NCBI GenBank assembly: GCA_910578115.1
Contig: CAJTPO010000008.1
Coordinates: forward strand, 1 to 36,178
Reading direction: 5' to 3'
Length of the DNA stretch: 36,178 bases
Source: an uncultured Lachnospiraceae bacterium
GTDB lineage: Bacteria > Bacillota > Clostridia > Lachnospirales > Lachnospiraceae
Shown here: positions 15,790 through 23,053 of the stretch, piece after piece
Position numbering within the stretch: the stretch's first letter is position 1
Layout of the letters: each line of letters begins with the position of its first letter
Made by a program: the position numbers and the translations under genes
The notes under the pieces: generated by a model
What the model saw: the letters and a program-made list of their open reading frames with translations, nothing else
The model's database searches: none
What the model was told of the DNA's origin: nothing

Positions 15790-15884
15790 TGTAACCCCCC
15801 AATACATTATATAGTTTTTGCTATACCCCATAAGAAAGAAATACCTTCTCTAAAAAAGGCAGCGACCGAAAAGCTGCCTTTTTT
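15790..15884 (+). ncRNA. Candidate small regulatory RNA with two C-tracts
   Basis: The stretch between the extended -10 promoter and the terminator would be an independent transcript of about 95 bases. It has a run of six Cs at 15795-15800, a small TATAG/CTATA hairpin (15810-15825), four Cs directly after it (15826-15829), an A-rich single-stranded part and the terminator hairpin. Unpaired C-tracts that can bind G-rich ribosome binding sites are typical of Gram-positive trans-acting small RNAs such as RsaE and CsfG. The family is not recognised. It could instead be a ftsH 3' region or part of the leader of the GH13 gene. Confidence 0.5.
15852..15884 (+). terminator. Strong terminator, symmetric in both directions
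   Basis: AAAAAAGGCAGC (15852-15863) and GCTGCCTTTTTT (15873-15884) form a 12-bp perfect inverted repeat with a 9-base loop, A-run on one side and T-run on the other, so it can work on both strands. Confidence 0.88.
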
Positions 15885-15893
15885 ACTTGCCCT

Positions 15894-15912
15894 AAACGAG
15901 CGCAGCTCGTTT
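15894..15912. repeat. Second short hairpin
   Basis: AAACGAGC (15894-15901), loop GCA, GCTCGTTT (15905-15912): a perfect 8-bp stem 9 bases after the terminator and just before the GH13 promoter. It could be an operator or a back-up terminator; no more can be said. Confidence 0.5.
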
Positions 15913-15917
15913 TCTGC

Positions 15918-15946
15918 TTGAACATCTACCCTATATAGTATAGAAT
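15918..15946 (+). promoter_or_regulatory. Promoter of the GH13 gene
   Basis: TTGAAC (15918-15923), exactly 17 bases, then TAGAAT (15941-15946), about 40 bases before the GH13 start. The -35 lies directly behind the hairpin at 15894-15912, which may be a regulatory site. Confidence 0.55.
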
Positions 15947-15987
15947 AGATTATATGTCTATCGACTGATTAAAGAAAGGCAGAAAGC

Positions 15988-18117
15988 ATGGATATAAGCC
16001 AATTTCAGAGAGCAGAGAAGAATCAGCAGTATATAGCAGGGATGCGTCCGGTTATTAATAAAGAAGCCCTGTTTTCAGATACCACAGAGGACTACGTTTA
16101 TCCTCCGGAGCCAAGCGCTTACGGGGAGGTCACCATCCGCTTCCGGTCAGCCAGAAATAATATTGACAGAGTGTTTTTTGTATGCAAGGATGAGAAGCAC
16201 ATCATGTTGAAGACGGAGACGGATAACTATTTTGATTACTATTCCTATTCTGTACAGCTTGATAATGAGAAGCTGGTCTATTATTTTGAAATACGCGTAG
16301 GCAGGATCGACTGCTTCTATGACACACGCGGCATCTGCAAAGATATCAATGAATATTATCATTTTCAGATCATTCCGGGATTTAAGACGCCGGACTGGGC
16401 GAAGGGAGCCGTGTTCTATCAGATCTACGTGGATCGGTTCTACAACGGAGATCCTTCTAACGATGTGCTGACGAATGAATATCAGTATATCGGGGATAAG
16501 ACGGTCAGGGTGGAGGATTGGAATAAATATCCGGCAGCTATGGGGGTACGCGAATTCTATGGCGGCGATCTGCAGGGCGTTCTTGATAAGATGGATTATC
16601 TGCAGGATCTGGGTGTGGATGTGATTTACTTTAATCCATTGTTTGTATCGCCTTCCAATCATAAGTATGATATTCAGGATTATGATTATATAGATCCTCA
16701 TGTGGGCAGGATCGTCCACGATGAGGGGGAGCTGCTGCCGCATGACCAGCATGAGAACCGGTTCGCCACCAGATATATCGACCGGGTATCTAATAAGCAG
16801 AATCTGGAAGCCAGTAATGAGCTTTTTGCCAATGTGGTGCAGGAAGCCCACAGAAGAGGAATGAAGGTGATCCTGGACGGGGTATTCAATCACTGCGGAT
16901 CCTTTAACAAATGGATGGACAGAGAACGCATTTATGAACATGCTTCCGGTTATGAGAAAGGCGCCTATGTGGCACAGGACAGTCCATACCACACGTATTT
17001 TCATTTTCACGACAACAATAAATGGCCCTATAATGGTTCCTATGACGGGTGGTGGGGGCATGACACGCTGCCTAAGCTGAATTACGAGAATTCCCAGCAG
17101 TTGGAGGACTATATTCTGTATATTGCGCGGAAATGGATTGCGGATCCTTATCACATAGACGGCTGGCGGTTGGATGTGGCGGCGGATTTGGGGCATACGC
17201 CGGAATATAACCATTATTTTTGGAAAGAATTCCGCAGAGCGGTGAAGATGGGAAATCCGGAAGCCATCGTGCTGGCAGAGCATTACGGGAGTCCGAAAGA
17301 ATGGCTGCAGGGCGATGAGTGGGATACCGTGATGAACTATGATGCTTTTATGGAGCCGGTGACATGGTTTTTAACCGGTATGCAGAAGCACAGCGACGAT
17401 TACCGGGAAGATCTGCGGGGGAATGCAGACAGCTTCTGGGGAGCCATGCTGCACCACAGCGCCAGCTTTACTACACCTTCCCTGCAGGTGGCGATGAATG
17501 AGCTGTCCAATCATGATCATTCCCGATTTCTGACCAGAACCAACAGGAAAGTGGGGAGGACCAACACACTAGGACCGGAGGCGGCCAATACGGGTGTGAA
17601 TAAGGCGGTCATGCGTGAAGCGGTGGTCATCCAGATGACCTGGCCCGGAGCGCCCACCATTTATTACGGTGATGAGGCGGGCGTATGCGGTTTCACCGAT
17701 CCGGATAACAGGCGTACGTATCCCTGGGGGCATGAAGATCAGGAGCTGATCGCATTTCACAGGGAAATAATCAGGATCCACAAGAGCCACAGAGAGTTTC
17801 TGACAGGCTCCATTAAGCAGATGGAGAGTGATTACAATGTGATCGGGTACGGCAGATTCACAAGGGAGGGACAGTCCGTGATCCTGATTAATAATAACGA
17901 TTATGAGATCACGAAAGAGCTGTTCGTATGGCATCTGGGTGTGCCCAAGGAGTGTATGATCAAACAGCTGCTGCTGACTACAGTGGACGGATTTACTACG
18001 GAAGAGAAAGAGTATCCGGTCAGAGCCGGTAAAGTCTCCATAACCCTTCCGCCCACGTCCGCCATTATCCTGCGGTATGAGGATGAAGAGATCAGCAGTT
18101 TTATGGAATACAGATAA
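15988..18117 (+). CDS. GH13 alpha-glucan hydrolase (neopullulanase/maltogenic type)
   Basis: A 709-residue alpha-amylase-family enzyme, cytoplasmic by lack of a signal peptide, that hydrolyses maltodextrins or similar alpha-glucans. Residues 1-140 form a beta-rich N-terminal module like that of neopullulanases/cyclomaltodextrinases (GH13_20). The barrel begins at VFYQIYVDRFYNGDP. The catalytic set is complete: Asp396 in DGWRLD, Glu431 in VLAEHYG and Asp510 in NHD. DGVFNHCG is the first conserved region. After the barrel comes a short beta domain with PTSAIILRYED. The ribosome binding site is AAAGG about 11 bases before the ATG. It stands alone, without transporter genes, between two terminators. 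Exact substrate cannot be read from sequence. Confidence 0.92.
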   Translation: MDISQFQRAEKNQQYIAGMRPVINKEALFSDTTEDYVYPPEPSAYGEVTIRFRSARNNIDRVFFVCKDEKHIMLKTETDNYFDYYSYSVQLDNEKLVYYFEIRVGRIDCFYDTRGICKDINEYYHFQIIPGFKTPDWAKGAVFYQIYVDRFYNGDPSNDVLTNEYQYIGDKTVRVEDWNKYPAAMGVREFYGGDLQGVLDKMDYLQDLGVDVIYFNPLFVSPSNHKYDIQDYDYIDPHVGRIVHDEGELLPHDQHENRFATRYIDRVSNKQNLEASNELFANVVQEAHRRGMKVILDGVFNHCGSFNKWMDRERIYEHASGYEKGAYVAQDSPYHTYFHFHDNNKWPYNGSYDGWWGHDTLPKLNYENSQQLEDYILYIARKWIADPYHIDGWRLDVAADLGHTPEYNHYFWKEFRRAVKMGNPEAIVLAEHYGSPKEWLQGDEWDTVMNYDAFMEPVTWFLTGMQKHSDDYREDLRGNADSFWGAMLHHSASFTTPSLQVAMNELSNHDHSRFLTRTNRKVGRTNTLGPEAANTGVNKAVMREAVVIQMTWPGAPTIYYGDEAGVCGFTDPDNRRTYPWGHEDQELIAFHREIIRIHKSHREFLTGSIKQMESDYNVIGYGRFTREGQSVILINNNDYEITKELFVWHLGVPKECMIKQLLLTTVDGFTTEEKEYPVRAGKVSITLPPTSAIILRYEDEEISSFMEYR

Positions 18118-18124
18118 TTGGAGG

Positions 18125-18163
18125 AAAGACCGGAGGGATACATGAGTTATCCTGCCGGTCTTT
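18125..18163 (+). terminator. Terminator after GH13 gene
   Basis: AAAGACCGG (18125-18133) pairs with CCGGTCTTT (18155-18163), with a weaker GGATA/TATCC extension inside. The T-run is short and interrupted. Confidence 0.6.
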
Positions 18164-18198
18164 CTTATGGAATATACGGACATTATTATAGTACATAC

Positions 18199-18227
18199 TT
18201 GACAGAATGATAAGTGAAATGTATAAT
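18199..18227 (+). promoter_or_regulatory. Consensus SigA promoter of the M56 peptidase gene
   Basis: TTGACA (18199-18204), exactly 17 bases, TATAAT (18222-18227): a perfect match to both hexamers. Such a strong promoter in front of a sensor gene suggests it is normally held off by a repressor, consistent with the palindrome right behind it. Confidence 0.88.
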
Positions 18228-18229
18228 TT

Positions 18230-18255
18230 AACCGTGTTACAAATGTAACACGGTT
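18230..18255. promoter_or_regulatory. Palindromic operator of BlaI/MecI type
   Basis: ACCGTGTTACA (18231-18241), two central As, TGTAACACGGT (18244-18254), an 11-bp perfect dyad extended by one more A-T pair. The TACA...TGTA core is the known BlaI/MecI half-site pair. It covers the expected transcription start just after the -10, where a bound repressor would block RNA polymerase. No blaI/mecI gene is found in the window. Confidence 0.7.
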
Positions 18256-18304
18256 GAGGAGAGGAAGAGTCCTAAGAGCAAAGCGCTTCGGAATGGAGGT
18301 ATAA

Positions 18305-19564
18305 ATGAGTGTTATTGGAGAATTCTGTGGAGAGATAATTAAGATAATTTTTTCGATGACATTTACCGGTAGTATAATTTCATTTTTTCTATTTATTTTA
18401 AAACCGCTCATAAAGGATAAACTTCCTAAATCATTTCAATATTATATGTGGATTTCAGTCGTGATAGCTTTGATGCTGCCTGTATCCAGGATCATTGTTA
18501 TTCCTGTGTCGGGTAGTTCGGTAATGCCAATAAAGAACGAACAAATAATCCCGCAGATTACTTATTCGTCAGACACTGCAGTTAATTTATTTGTTTGTTG
18601 GCAGACAGGAATGATTTTGGTTCTTGGCTTTCATATATTATGTTATGTGTTTTATGTACGGAGGCTGCGCAGACATAATATAAGTGCAGAACGGCAGGAA
18701 ACAGAGTTGCTGAATAACCTGTTAAAAGGAAAAGGTACTTTACAGTTATATAAAAACCTAATTTTGGAAACGCCAATTCTGATCGGTTTCTTCCGTCCTG
18801 CAGTTATTTTGCCTGATCAGGAATATGAAGACGTGCAGCTTCGAAATATTCTGATGCATGAAATTACACATAGGAAAAGGCACGACATTTTCGTGAAGTG
18901 GCTGTTGATTTTTGTCGGAGCAGTTCACTGGTTTAATCCAATGATTTATTTTGTACGTCGAGAGGTGAATCAGGCTTGTGAATTAGCGTGCGATGAATCT
19001 GTTATAAAACGATTTGATATCAGTGAAATGCAGCAGTACGGAAACACTTTAATTGCAGTTGCGGCTGATTCGATAAGAAGGACACCTTTTTCGGTTACTA
19101 TGTTTGAAGACAAAAAAATTTTGAAAGAAAGGTTAGCTGCTATTATGAAACATAAAAAGTATTCAAAAAGAACAGTTATTACAGCAGGCGTTATTCTGAT
19201 GATTATTGTCTGCGGTATTATGGGAGTCAGTACATTGCGTAGTGCAGGAAACGCGCAAATAAACAGTAGCTATGTGGATAATTATCCTTTGCCTTCTGAT
19301 CAAAAGCGCATTAAAGAGATTGAACTGAAAAAATCTTTACGGGACTGTTATAAAAACAAAATTACCGAAGCCTATGTGTTTTTAAGTGATTCAGATGATG
19401 AGATTACTGATGCTTATATTACTGTTATCGGCAAAGAAGAGAAACCCGATTCTGAAATGCAGAGAGGAATAAAATCTCTTGCATCTGAGGAACTGAAATT
19501 GGATGTTGAAAGTATTTACGTTGATTATATTGATTTTGAGTCATTTACTTCCAACCAAAAGTAG
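18305..19564 (+). CDS. BlaR1/MecR1-type M56 membrane peptidase (orphan)
   Basis: A 419-residue integral membrane metallopeptidase of the M56 family. In BlaR1/MecR1 systems such a protein senses an outside signal and triggers cleavage of the repressor BlaI/MecI. It has membrane spans at about residues 10-35, 41-60, 96-118 and 296-315. The zinc motif HEITH is at residues 185-189, and ELACDE (about 226-231) gives the third ligand region. The extracytoplasmic C-terminus is only about 100 residues and lacks the penicillin-binding domain, so beta-lactams are unlikely to be the ligand. Codon use is much more AT-rich than that of the flanking genes, suggesting transfer. GGAGGT lies 5 bases before the start. 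The usual repressor gene upstream is missing. Confidence 0.87.
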   Translation: MSVIGEFCGEIIKIIFSMTFTGSIISFFLFILKPLIKDKLPKSFQYYMWISVVIALMLPVSRIIVIPVSGSSVMPIKNEQIIPQITYSSDTAVNLFVCWQTGMILVLGFHILCYVFYVRRLRRHNISAERQETELLNNLLKGKGTLQLYKNLILETPILIGFFRPAVILPDQEYEDVQLRNILMHEITHRKRHDIFVKWLLIFVGAVHWFNPMIYFVRREVNQACELACDESVIKRFDISEMQQYGNTLIAVAADSIRRTPFSVTMFEDKKILKERLAAIMKHKKYSKRTVITAGVILMIIVCGIMGVSTLRSAGNAQINSSYVDNYPLPSDQKRIKEIELKKSLRDCYKNKITEAYVFLSDSDDEITDAYITVIGKEEKPDSEMQRGIKSLASEELKLDVESIYVDYIDFESFTSNQK

Positions 19565-19574
19565 ATGAGTAAAA

Positions 19575-19600
19575 GCGCCTGCATTACGCAGGCATTTTTT
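19575..19600 (+). terminator. Terminator after the M56 gene
   Basis: GCCTGC (19577-19582), loop ATTAC, GCAGGC (19588-19593), then A and six Ts. It ends the acquired unit cleanly. Confidence 0.85.
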
Positions 19601-19692
19601 GGAGAAAGGGAATCATCATGATGAGGAGTAAGCATAGTGATAATGAGAAGAACAGGAAAAATAAACAGAATATGAGATAATGTGTCGGATAA

Positions 19693-19725
19693 TGACACAA
19701 CTTTGACACATCTATAGTATATACT
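19693..19725 (+). promoter_or_regulatory. Direct-repeat regulator site and promoter of the two-component operon
   Basis: TGACACA at 19693-19699 and again at 19704-19710, an exact 11-bp (one helical turn) repeat as bound by OmpR/PhoB-type regulators. The second copy ends 9 bases before a TATACT -10 (19720-19725). The same motif and the same 9-base distance recur at 22894-22937. I infer autoregulation by the response regulator encoded downstream. The rest of 19601-19818 holds no gene. Confidence 0.6.
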
Positions 19726-19818
19726 GTTGCAAGAAAATTTGGTAACACGGGCAGTCATACGGCATACCGATCCGGCTGTATGGTGCGGGTTTGTTATATA
19801 GATGAGGAGTGTTCAGCA

Positions 19819-20478
19819 ATGCAGAAAATCCTGATCGTCGAAGACGACGCGGCCATCGCTAATCTGATCAAGATCAATCTGGAGACGGAGGGCTACAGAT
19901 GTACCTGCGCTTTTGACGGCAAAGCCGGGGCAGATCTGATCGAGGAGGAGCAATTTGACCTGATCCTGTTAGACATTATGCTGCCGGAGATTGACGGTTA
20001 TGAACTGCTTGAATATATCAAGCCGATGGGAACACCGGTGATCTTCCTGACGGCGAAGGGCAATGTCGATGACCGTATTAAGGGATTAAAACTGGGAGCG
20101 GATGATTATATTGTCAAGCCGTTTCAGGTGGGAGAACTGACTGCGCGGGTGGAGGCTGTGCTGCGGCGATATGGGAAGGCAGGCCAGAAGCTGTCTTTTG
20201 CGGATGTGGAGATTGACGTGATCTCCCGGACTGTAACACAGGCGGGCGTCCCGGTGGAGTTGACGATCAAGGAGTTTGATTTGCTGGTAGAACTGATGCA
20301 GAACAAGAACGTAGCGCTGTACCGGGAGCGCATCTACGAGAAAGTTTGGGGCGGGTCTTTTATGGGTGATACCCGTACATTGGATTCTCATATCCAGCGT
20401 CTGAGGAAAAAGCTGGGCTGGGAGAACTATATCAGGACGGTGTTTCGGATCGGATACCGCCTGGAAGATGATATATGA
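19819..20478 (+). CDS. OmpR/PhoB-family response regulator
   Basis: A 219-residue two-component regulator. The receiver domain (residues 1-115) has the acidic pair EDD near residues 8-10, phospho-acceptor Asp52 in LLDIMLPEIDG, and a C-terminal Lys in DDYIVKPF. The winged-helix DNA-binding domain runs from about 125 to the end, with LTIKEFDLLVELMQ and RTLDSHIQRLRKKLG. The ATG at 19819 has GAGGAG nearby; the frame extends back to 19780 but those residues are not part of a receiver domain. It heads an operon with the kinase at 20551 and the membrane protein at 21935. Signal and targets are unknown, except the shared direct repeats noted before this gene and before the peptidase gene at 23054. 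Confidence 0.93.
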   Translation: MQKILIVEDDAAIANLIKINLETEGYRCTCAFDGKAGADLIEEEQFDLILLDIMLPEIDGYELLEYIKPMGTPVIFLTAKGNVDDRIKGLKLGADDYIVKPFQVGELTARVEAVLRRYGKAGQKLSFADVEIDVISRTVTQAGVPVELTIKEFDLLVELMQNKNVALYRERIYEKVWGGSFMGDTRTLDSHIQRLRKKLGWENYIRTVFRIGYRLEDDI

Positions 20479-20550
20479 AAACGCTGTTCTGTCAGCTGCG
20501 GCATGTCCCCTGATATGGACAGATTTGCAGGGTGAAAGAAAGGCAACGGT

Positions 20551-21951
20551 ATGAAACTTTTTCATAAGGTATTCCTCTGCTTTGTGGTCCTCTTTGGGAT
20601 CGCTTTTCAGGCGGCGGGTGTGCTGCTGATCGACTATGCCTACGAAAATGCCATCGAACAGGAAAAGAAGTATGCATTGCAGCAGTTTCAATATAACAAG
20701 TATATTCTACAGTCTATTTTGTACTCGGAGCCGGACTTTCTGTGGGTGCAGGAAGGTAATCCGGAAATCCGGGCTTCTTTCACAGCTCCAGTGGCGCTGT
20801 ACGATTCTGACAAAAACCGCATTTATTCCAATATGATAATGGAGCCGAATATGCTGGATTTTACCGGCAGTGGGGAAGGACGGCTTGCTTTTCGAATCTG
20901 TCAAAAGGAAGGGGACAGTTATATTTACGTATATGATCATGTGCGGCAGGGAGAGAGTGAGGCTTATCTTGTGACGCAGACGGATATCAGTTCGGTGGTG
21001 GATATTCAGAGAAACATGACGGCTTATTTTCAGAGGATTTATCTGATTATTTTGTGTATTGGATTCCCACTGATTTTCCTGCTGACCAATCTGCTCACCG
21101 GATCCATCAAAAAGGTGGGCAAGGCGGCCAGAAGGATTGCCAGAGGGAAATATTCCGAGAGGATCCATGTGGGTACGAAGGATGAGATTGGCCAGCTGGC
21201 GGCGGATTTCAATCAGATGGCGGAGAAGATAGAGGAGAAGGTAAGGGAGTTATCCAAGGCAGCCAAAGCGAAGGAGGATTTTACGGCTAATTTTGCGCAT
21301 GAGTTGAAGACGCCGCTGACGTCGGTGATCGGTTATGCGGATATGCTGTATCAGCGGGAGCTGTCAAGGAAGCAGGTCAGGGAGGCGGCGGGCTATATTC
21401 TGCATGAGGGTATGCGCCTGGAAGCGCTTTCTTTGAAGCTGATGGATCTGTTTGTTATGGACAGGCAGGACTTTTTACTGGAAAAACTGGAGACGGGGGG
21501 GCTGTTTGAAAACCTGCGGCCAGGCATACTGCCTGTGTGCGGCAAACATGGTGTGAGGCTGCATATGGACATAGAAGAAGACGAAATTGCAGTGGAGTTC
21601 GATCTTTTCAAGACAATGATACTCAACATTATCGATAACGCTGTCAAGGCGGAGTGCAGCGATATCTGGATTACCGGCAGGAGGGAGAAGACCTGCTATC
21701 AGATTTGTATTACGGATAACGGAAAAGGGATTCCGCCGGCAGAGCTGGGGCGGATTACGGAAGCCTTTTACATGGTGGACAAGTCACGGTCGAGGAAACA
21801 GCATGGAGCGGGGCTTGGTATGGCGCTGGTGGCTAAGATCGCGCAGCTTCACAGGGCAGGGATGCGGGTGCAGAGTGACGGCAGAACCGGTACTACGGTT
21901 CGAATCACGTTCGGTCTGTCGGAAGGAGGGCATAGTGAAGAGGGTGTCTAA
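20551..21951 (+). CDS. Sensor histidine kinase
   Basis: A 466-residue membrane histidine kinase paired with the preceding response regulator. Membrane spans at about residues 7-29 and 164-184 enclose an extracytoplasmic sensor of about 130 residues. A HAMP linker follows (RIARGKYSERIHVGTKDEIGQL). The dimerisation domain has the phospho-acceptor His250 in FAHELKTPL. The HATPase domain shows the N-box NIIDNAVKA and the G-boxes DNGKGIP and GAGLGMALV. Its end overlaps the next gene by 17 bases, so kinase and accessory protein are made together. Confidence 0.93.
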   Translation: MKLFHKVFLCFVVLFGIAFQAAGVLLIDYAYENAIEQEKKYALQQFQYNKYILQSILYSEPDFLWVQEGNPEIRASFTAPVALYDSDKNRIYSNMIMEPNMLDFTGSGEGRLAFRICQKEGDSYIYVYDHVRQGESEAYLVTQTDISSVVDIQRNMTAYFQRIYLIILCIGFPLIFLLTNLLTGSIKKVGKAARRIARGKYSERIHVGTKDEIGQLAADFNQMAEKIEEKVRELSKAAKAKEDFTANFAHELKTPLTSVIGYADMLYQRELSRKQVREAAGYILHEGMRLEALSLKLMDLFVMDRQDFLLEKLETGGLFENLRPGILPVCGKHGVRLHMDIEEDEIAVEFDLFKTMILNIIDNAVKAECSDIWITGRREKTCYQICITDNGKGIPPAELGRITEAFYMVDKSRSRKQHGAGLGMALVAKIAQLHRAGMRVQSDGRTGTTVRITFGLSEGGHSEEGV

Positions 21952-22843
21952 GTATACATTGGTTTGCCTGCTGCTTGCGGCGGTTTTTGCCCTGGGAAGT
22001 ACGGCAGGGATGAATGTGATTCTGCAGATGCGGGAGCGGCAGCGGTTGGAGGAGAGCGGTACTGTGGCGGTGGAATCTCCCGTTCTGGCATGGCAGGACC
22101 CGACTGCAGAGGATACTGCCGCGGGAGAGGGGGAAGAGACGGGGGAGACGAAGGAAGATGCCGAGCGCATTTTGACGGTGGAGCAGATGGAGCAGGTACT
22201 AAGATACAGGAGTCACTGTGAGGGAGAGATTCTGCATGAACCGGCAGTGGGGCAGATCACGATGGAGGAGGCCATTGCTTCCGGTGAAAACTGGCTTGTG
22301 GAGATGGGATTTCTGACAAAGACGGAGAAAAAGTCCAAAGAAGCGGCGGGAAGCGAAGGCGGAACAGAAATTGTGACCGCATCTGACAGGCAGAATCCGG
22401 AGATCCTGTCCCGAAGGGCATCTTTGGGGGTAAAAGCGGATTTAAGTGCGCTGGAAGTGCCGATGGAGTCCTGGTACAGTTTCTGGACAGTACGCTTTTC
22501 GAATAAGTATCTGTATGCGACATTATCTGTCAATGCAGTCACGGGTAAAGTGTGGGATGCGGAGATATCATTGTACAGAAATATGATATACAGGCAGTCA
22601 TTTGATAAGCTGGAGCTTTTTGTCCGCCTGGCAGGCGTGCAGGGGGAAGTGGAGAAGTTTGCACAGACAAATAAAAGCGGGTCATTGGTGAGTATAGCGG
22701 TAAAAGGGACTCAGCTGTATGCACAGCAGGGATATTACAGTGTGGAGATCGACGGATTTTTTGAATATGAGAAGAATAAAAAAATTGAGCTGCATGAACA
22801 GCGGGTGATAGACTATCATCTGAAGGCAGAAGAAAAAGATTAA
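21935..22843 (+). CDS. Membrane-anchored PepSY-like accessory protein of the two-component operon
   Basis: A 302-residue protein with a single N-terminal membrane anchor (about residues 7-25) and a large outside part. An acidic, low-complexity linker (residues 45-80) precedes a domain with EQMEQVLRYRS and MEEAIASGENWLVEM, followed by a strand region ATLSVNAVTGKVWDAEISL that resembles PepSY/YycI-like folds. Such proteins often modulate a partner kinase or sense the envelope; that is inference here. The GTG at 21935 was chosen because GGAAGGAGGG lies directly upstream and the membrane anchor starts right after; the frame reaches back to 21803 inside the kinase gene without a plausible start. 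No named family is assigned. Confidence 0.75.
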   Translation: MKRVSKYTLVCLLLAAVFALGSTAGMNVILQMRERQRLEESGTVAVESPVLAWQDPTAEDTAAGEGEETGETKEDAERILTVEQMEQVLRYRSHCEGEILHEPAVGQITMEEAIASGENWLVEMGFLTKTEKKSKEAAGSEGGTEIVTASDRQNPEILSRRASLGVKADLSALEVPMESWYSFWTVRFSNKYLYATLSVNAVTGKVWDAEISLYRNMIYRQSFDKLELFVRLAGVQGEVEKFAQTNKSGSLVSIAVKGTQLYAQQGYYSVEIDGFFEYEKNKKIELHEQRVIDYHLKAEEKD

Positions 22844-22893
22844 GATCAGGCGGGAAGGAATTTCGAAACGGGTTTTGATTATTTTTACAAGTA

Positions 22894-22937
22894 TGACACA
22901 TTTTTATCGAAAGTATGACGCAACACTCTGTTAGGAT
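22894..22937 (+). promoter_or_regulatory. Second two-component regulator site, before the C39-like peptidase gene
   Basis: GTATGACACA (22891-22900) and GTATGACGCA (22913-22922) repeat at exactly 22 bp, two helical turns. The second TGACGCA ends 9 bases before a TAGGAT (22932-22937) that could be a -10, the same distance as at the regulator's own promoter. No -35 is recognisable, which fits an activated promoter. Confidence 0.5.
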
Positions 22938-22966
22938 GAAAGCATTGATCCTAACAGAGTATTTTT
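22925..22966 (+). terminator. Terminator closing the two-component operon
   Basis: ACTCTGTTAGGAT (22925-22937) and ATCCTAACAGAGT (22948-22960) form a perfect 13-bp stem with a 10-base loop, followed by ATTTTT. If the promoter at 22932 is real, transcripts starting in the loop would lack the 5' arm and escape it. Confidence 0.85.
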
Positions 22967-23012
22967 ATGGGATAGAAAATTGCCGCGGATTCCGCAAGGA
23001 GGCGTGGCAGCG

Positions 23013-23036
23013 ATGGAGCCGGAAAAGTCAGGATAG
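23013..23036 (+). CDS. Possible 7-residue leader peptide
   Basis: An ATG at 23013 sits 10 bases behind a perfect AAGGAGG (22996-23002) and encodes MEPEKSG before TAG at 23034-23036, 17 bases before the peptidase start at 23054. The strong ribosome binding site has no other obvious use. It may be a coupling or leader peptide, or a coincidence. Confidence 0.3.
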   Translation: MEPEKSG

Positions 23037-23053
23037 CATTGGGGGAAAGAGGA

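Noticed and set aside
18305..19564. Beta-lactamase or methicillin-resistance regulator
   Set aside because: The M56 core is present but the penicillin-binding sensor domain is missing and no beta-lactamase or PBP gene is adjacent.
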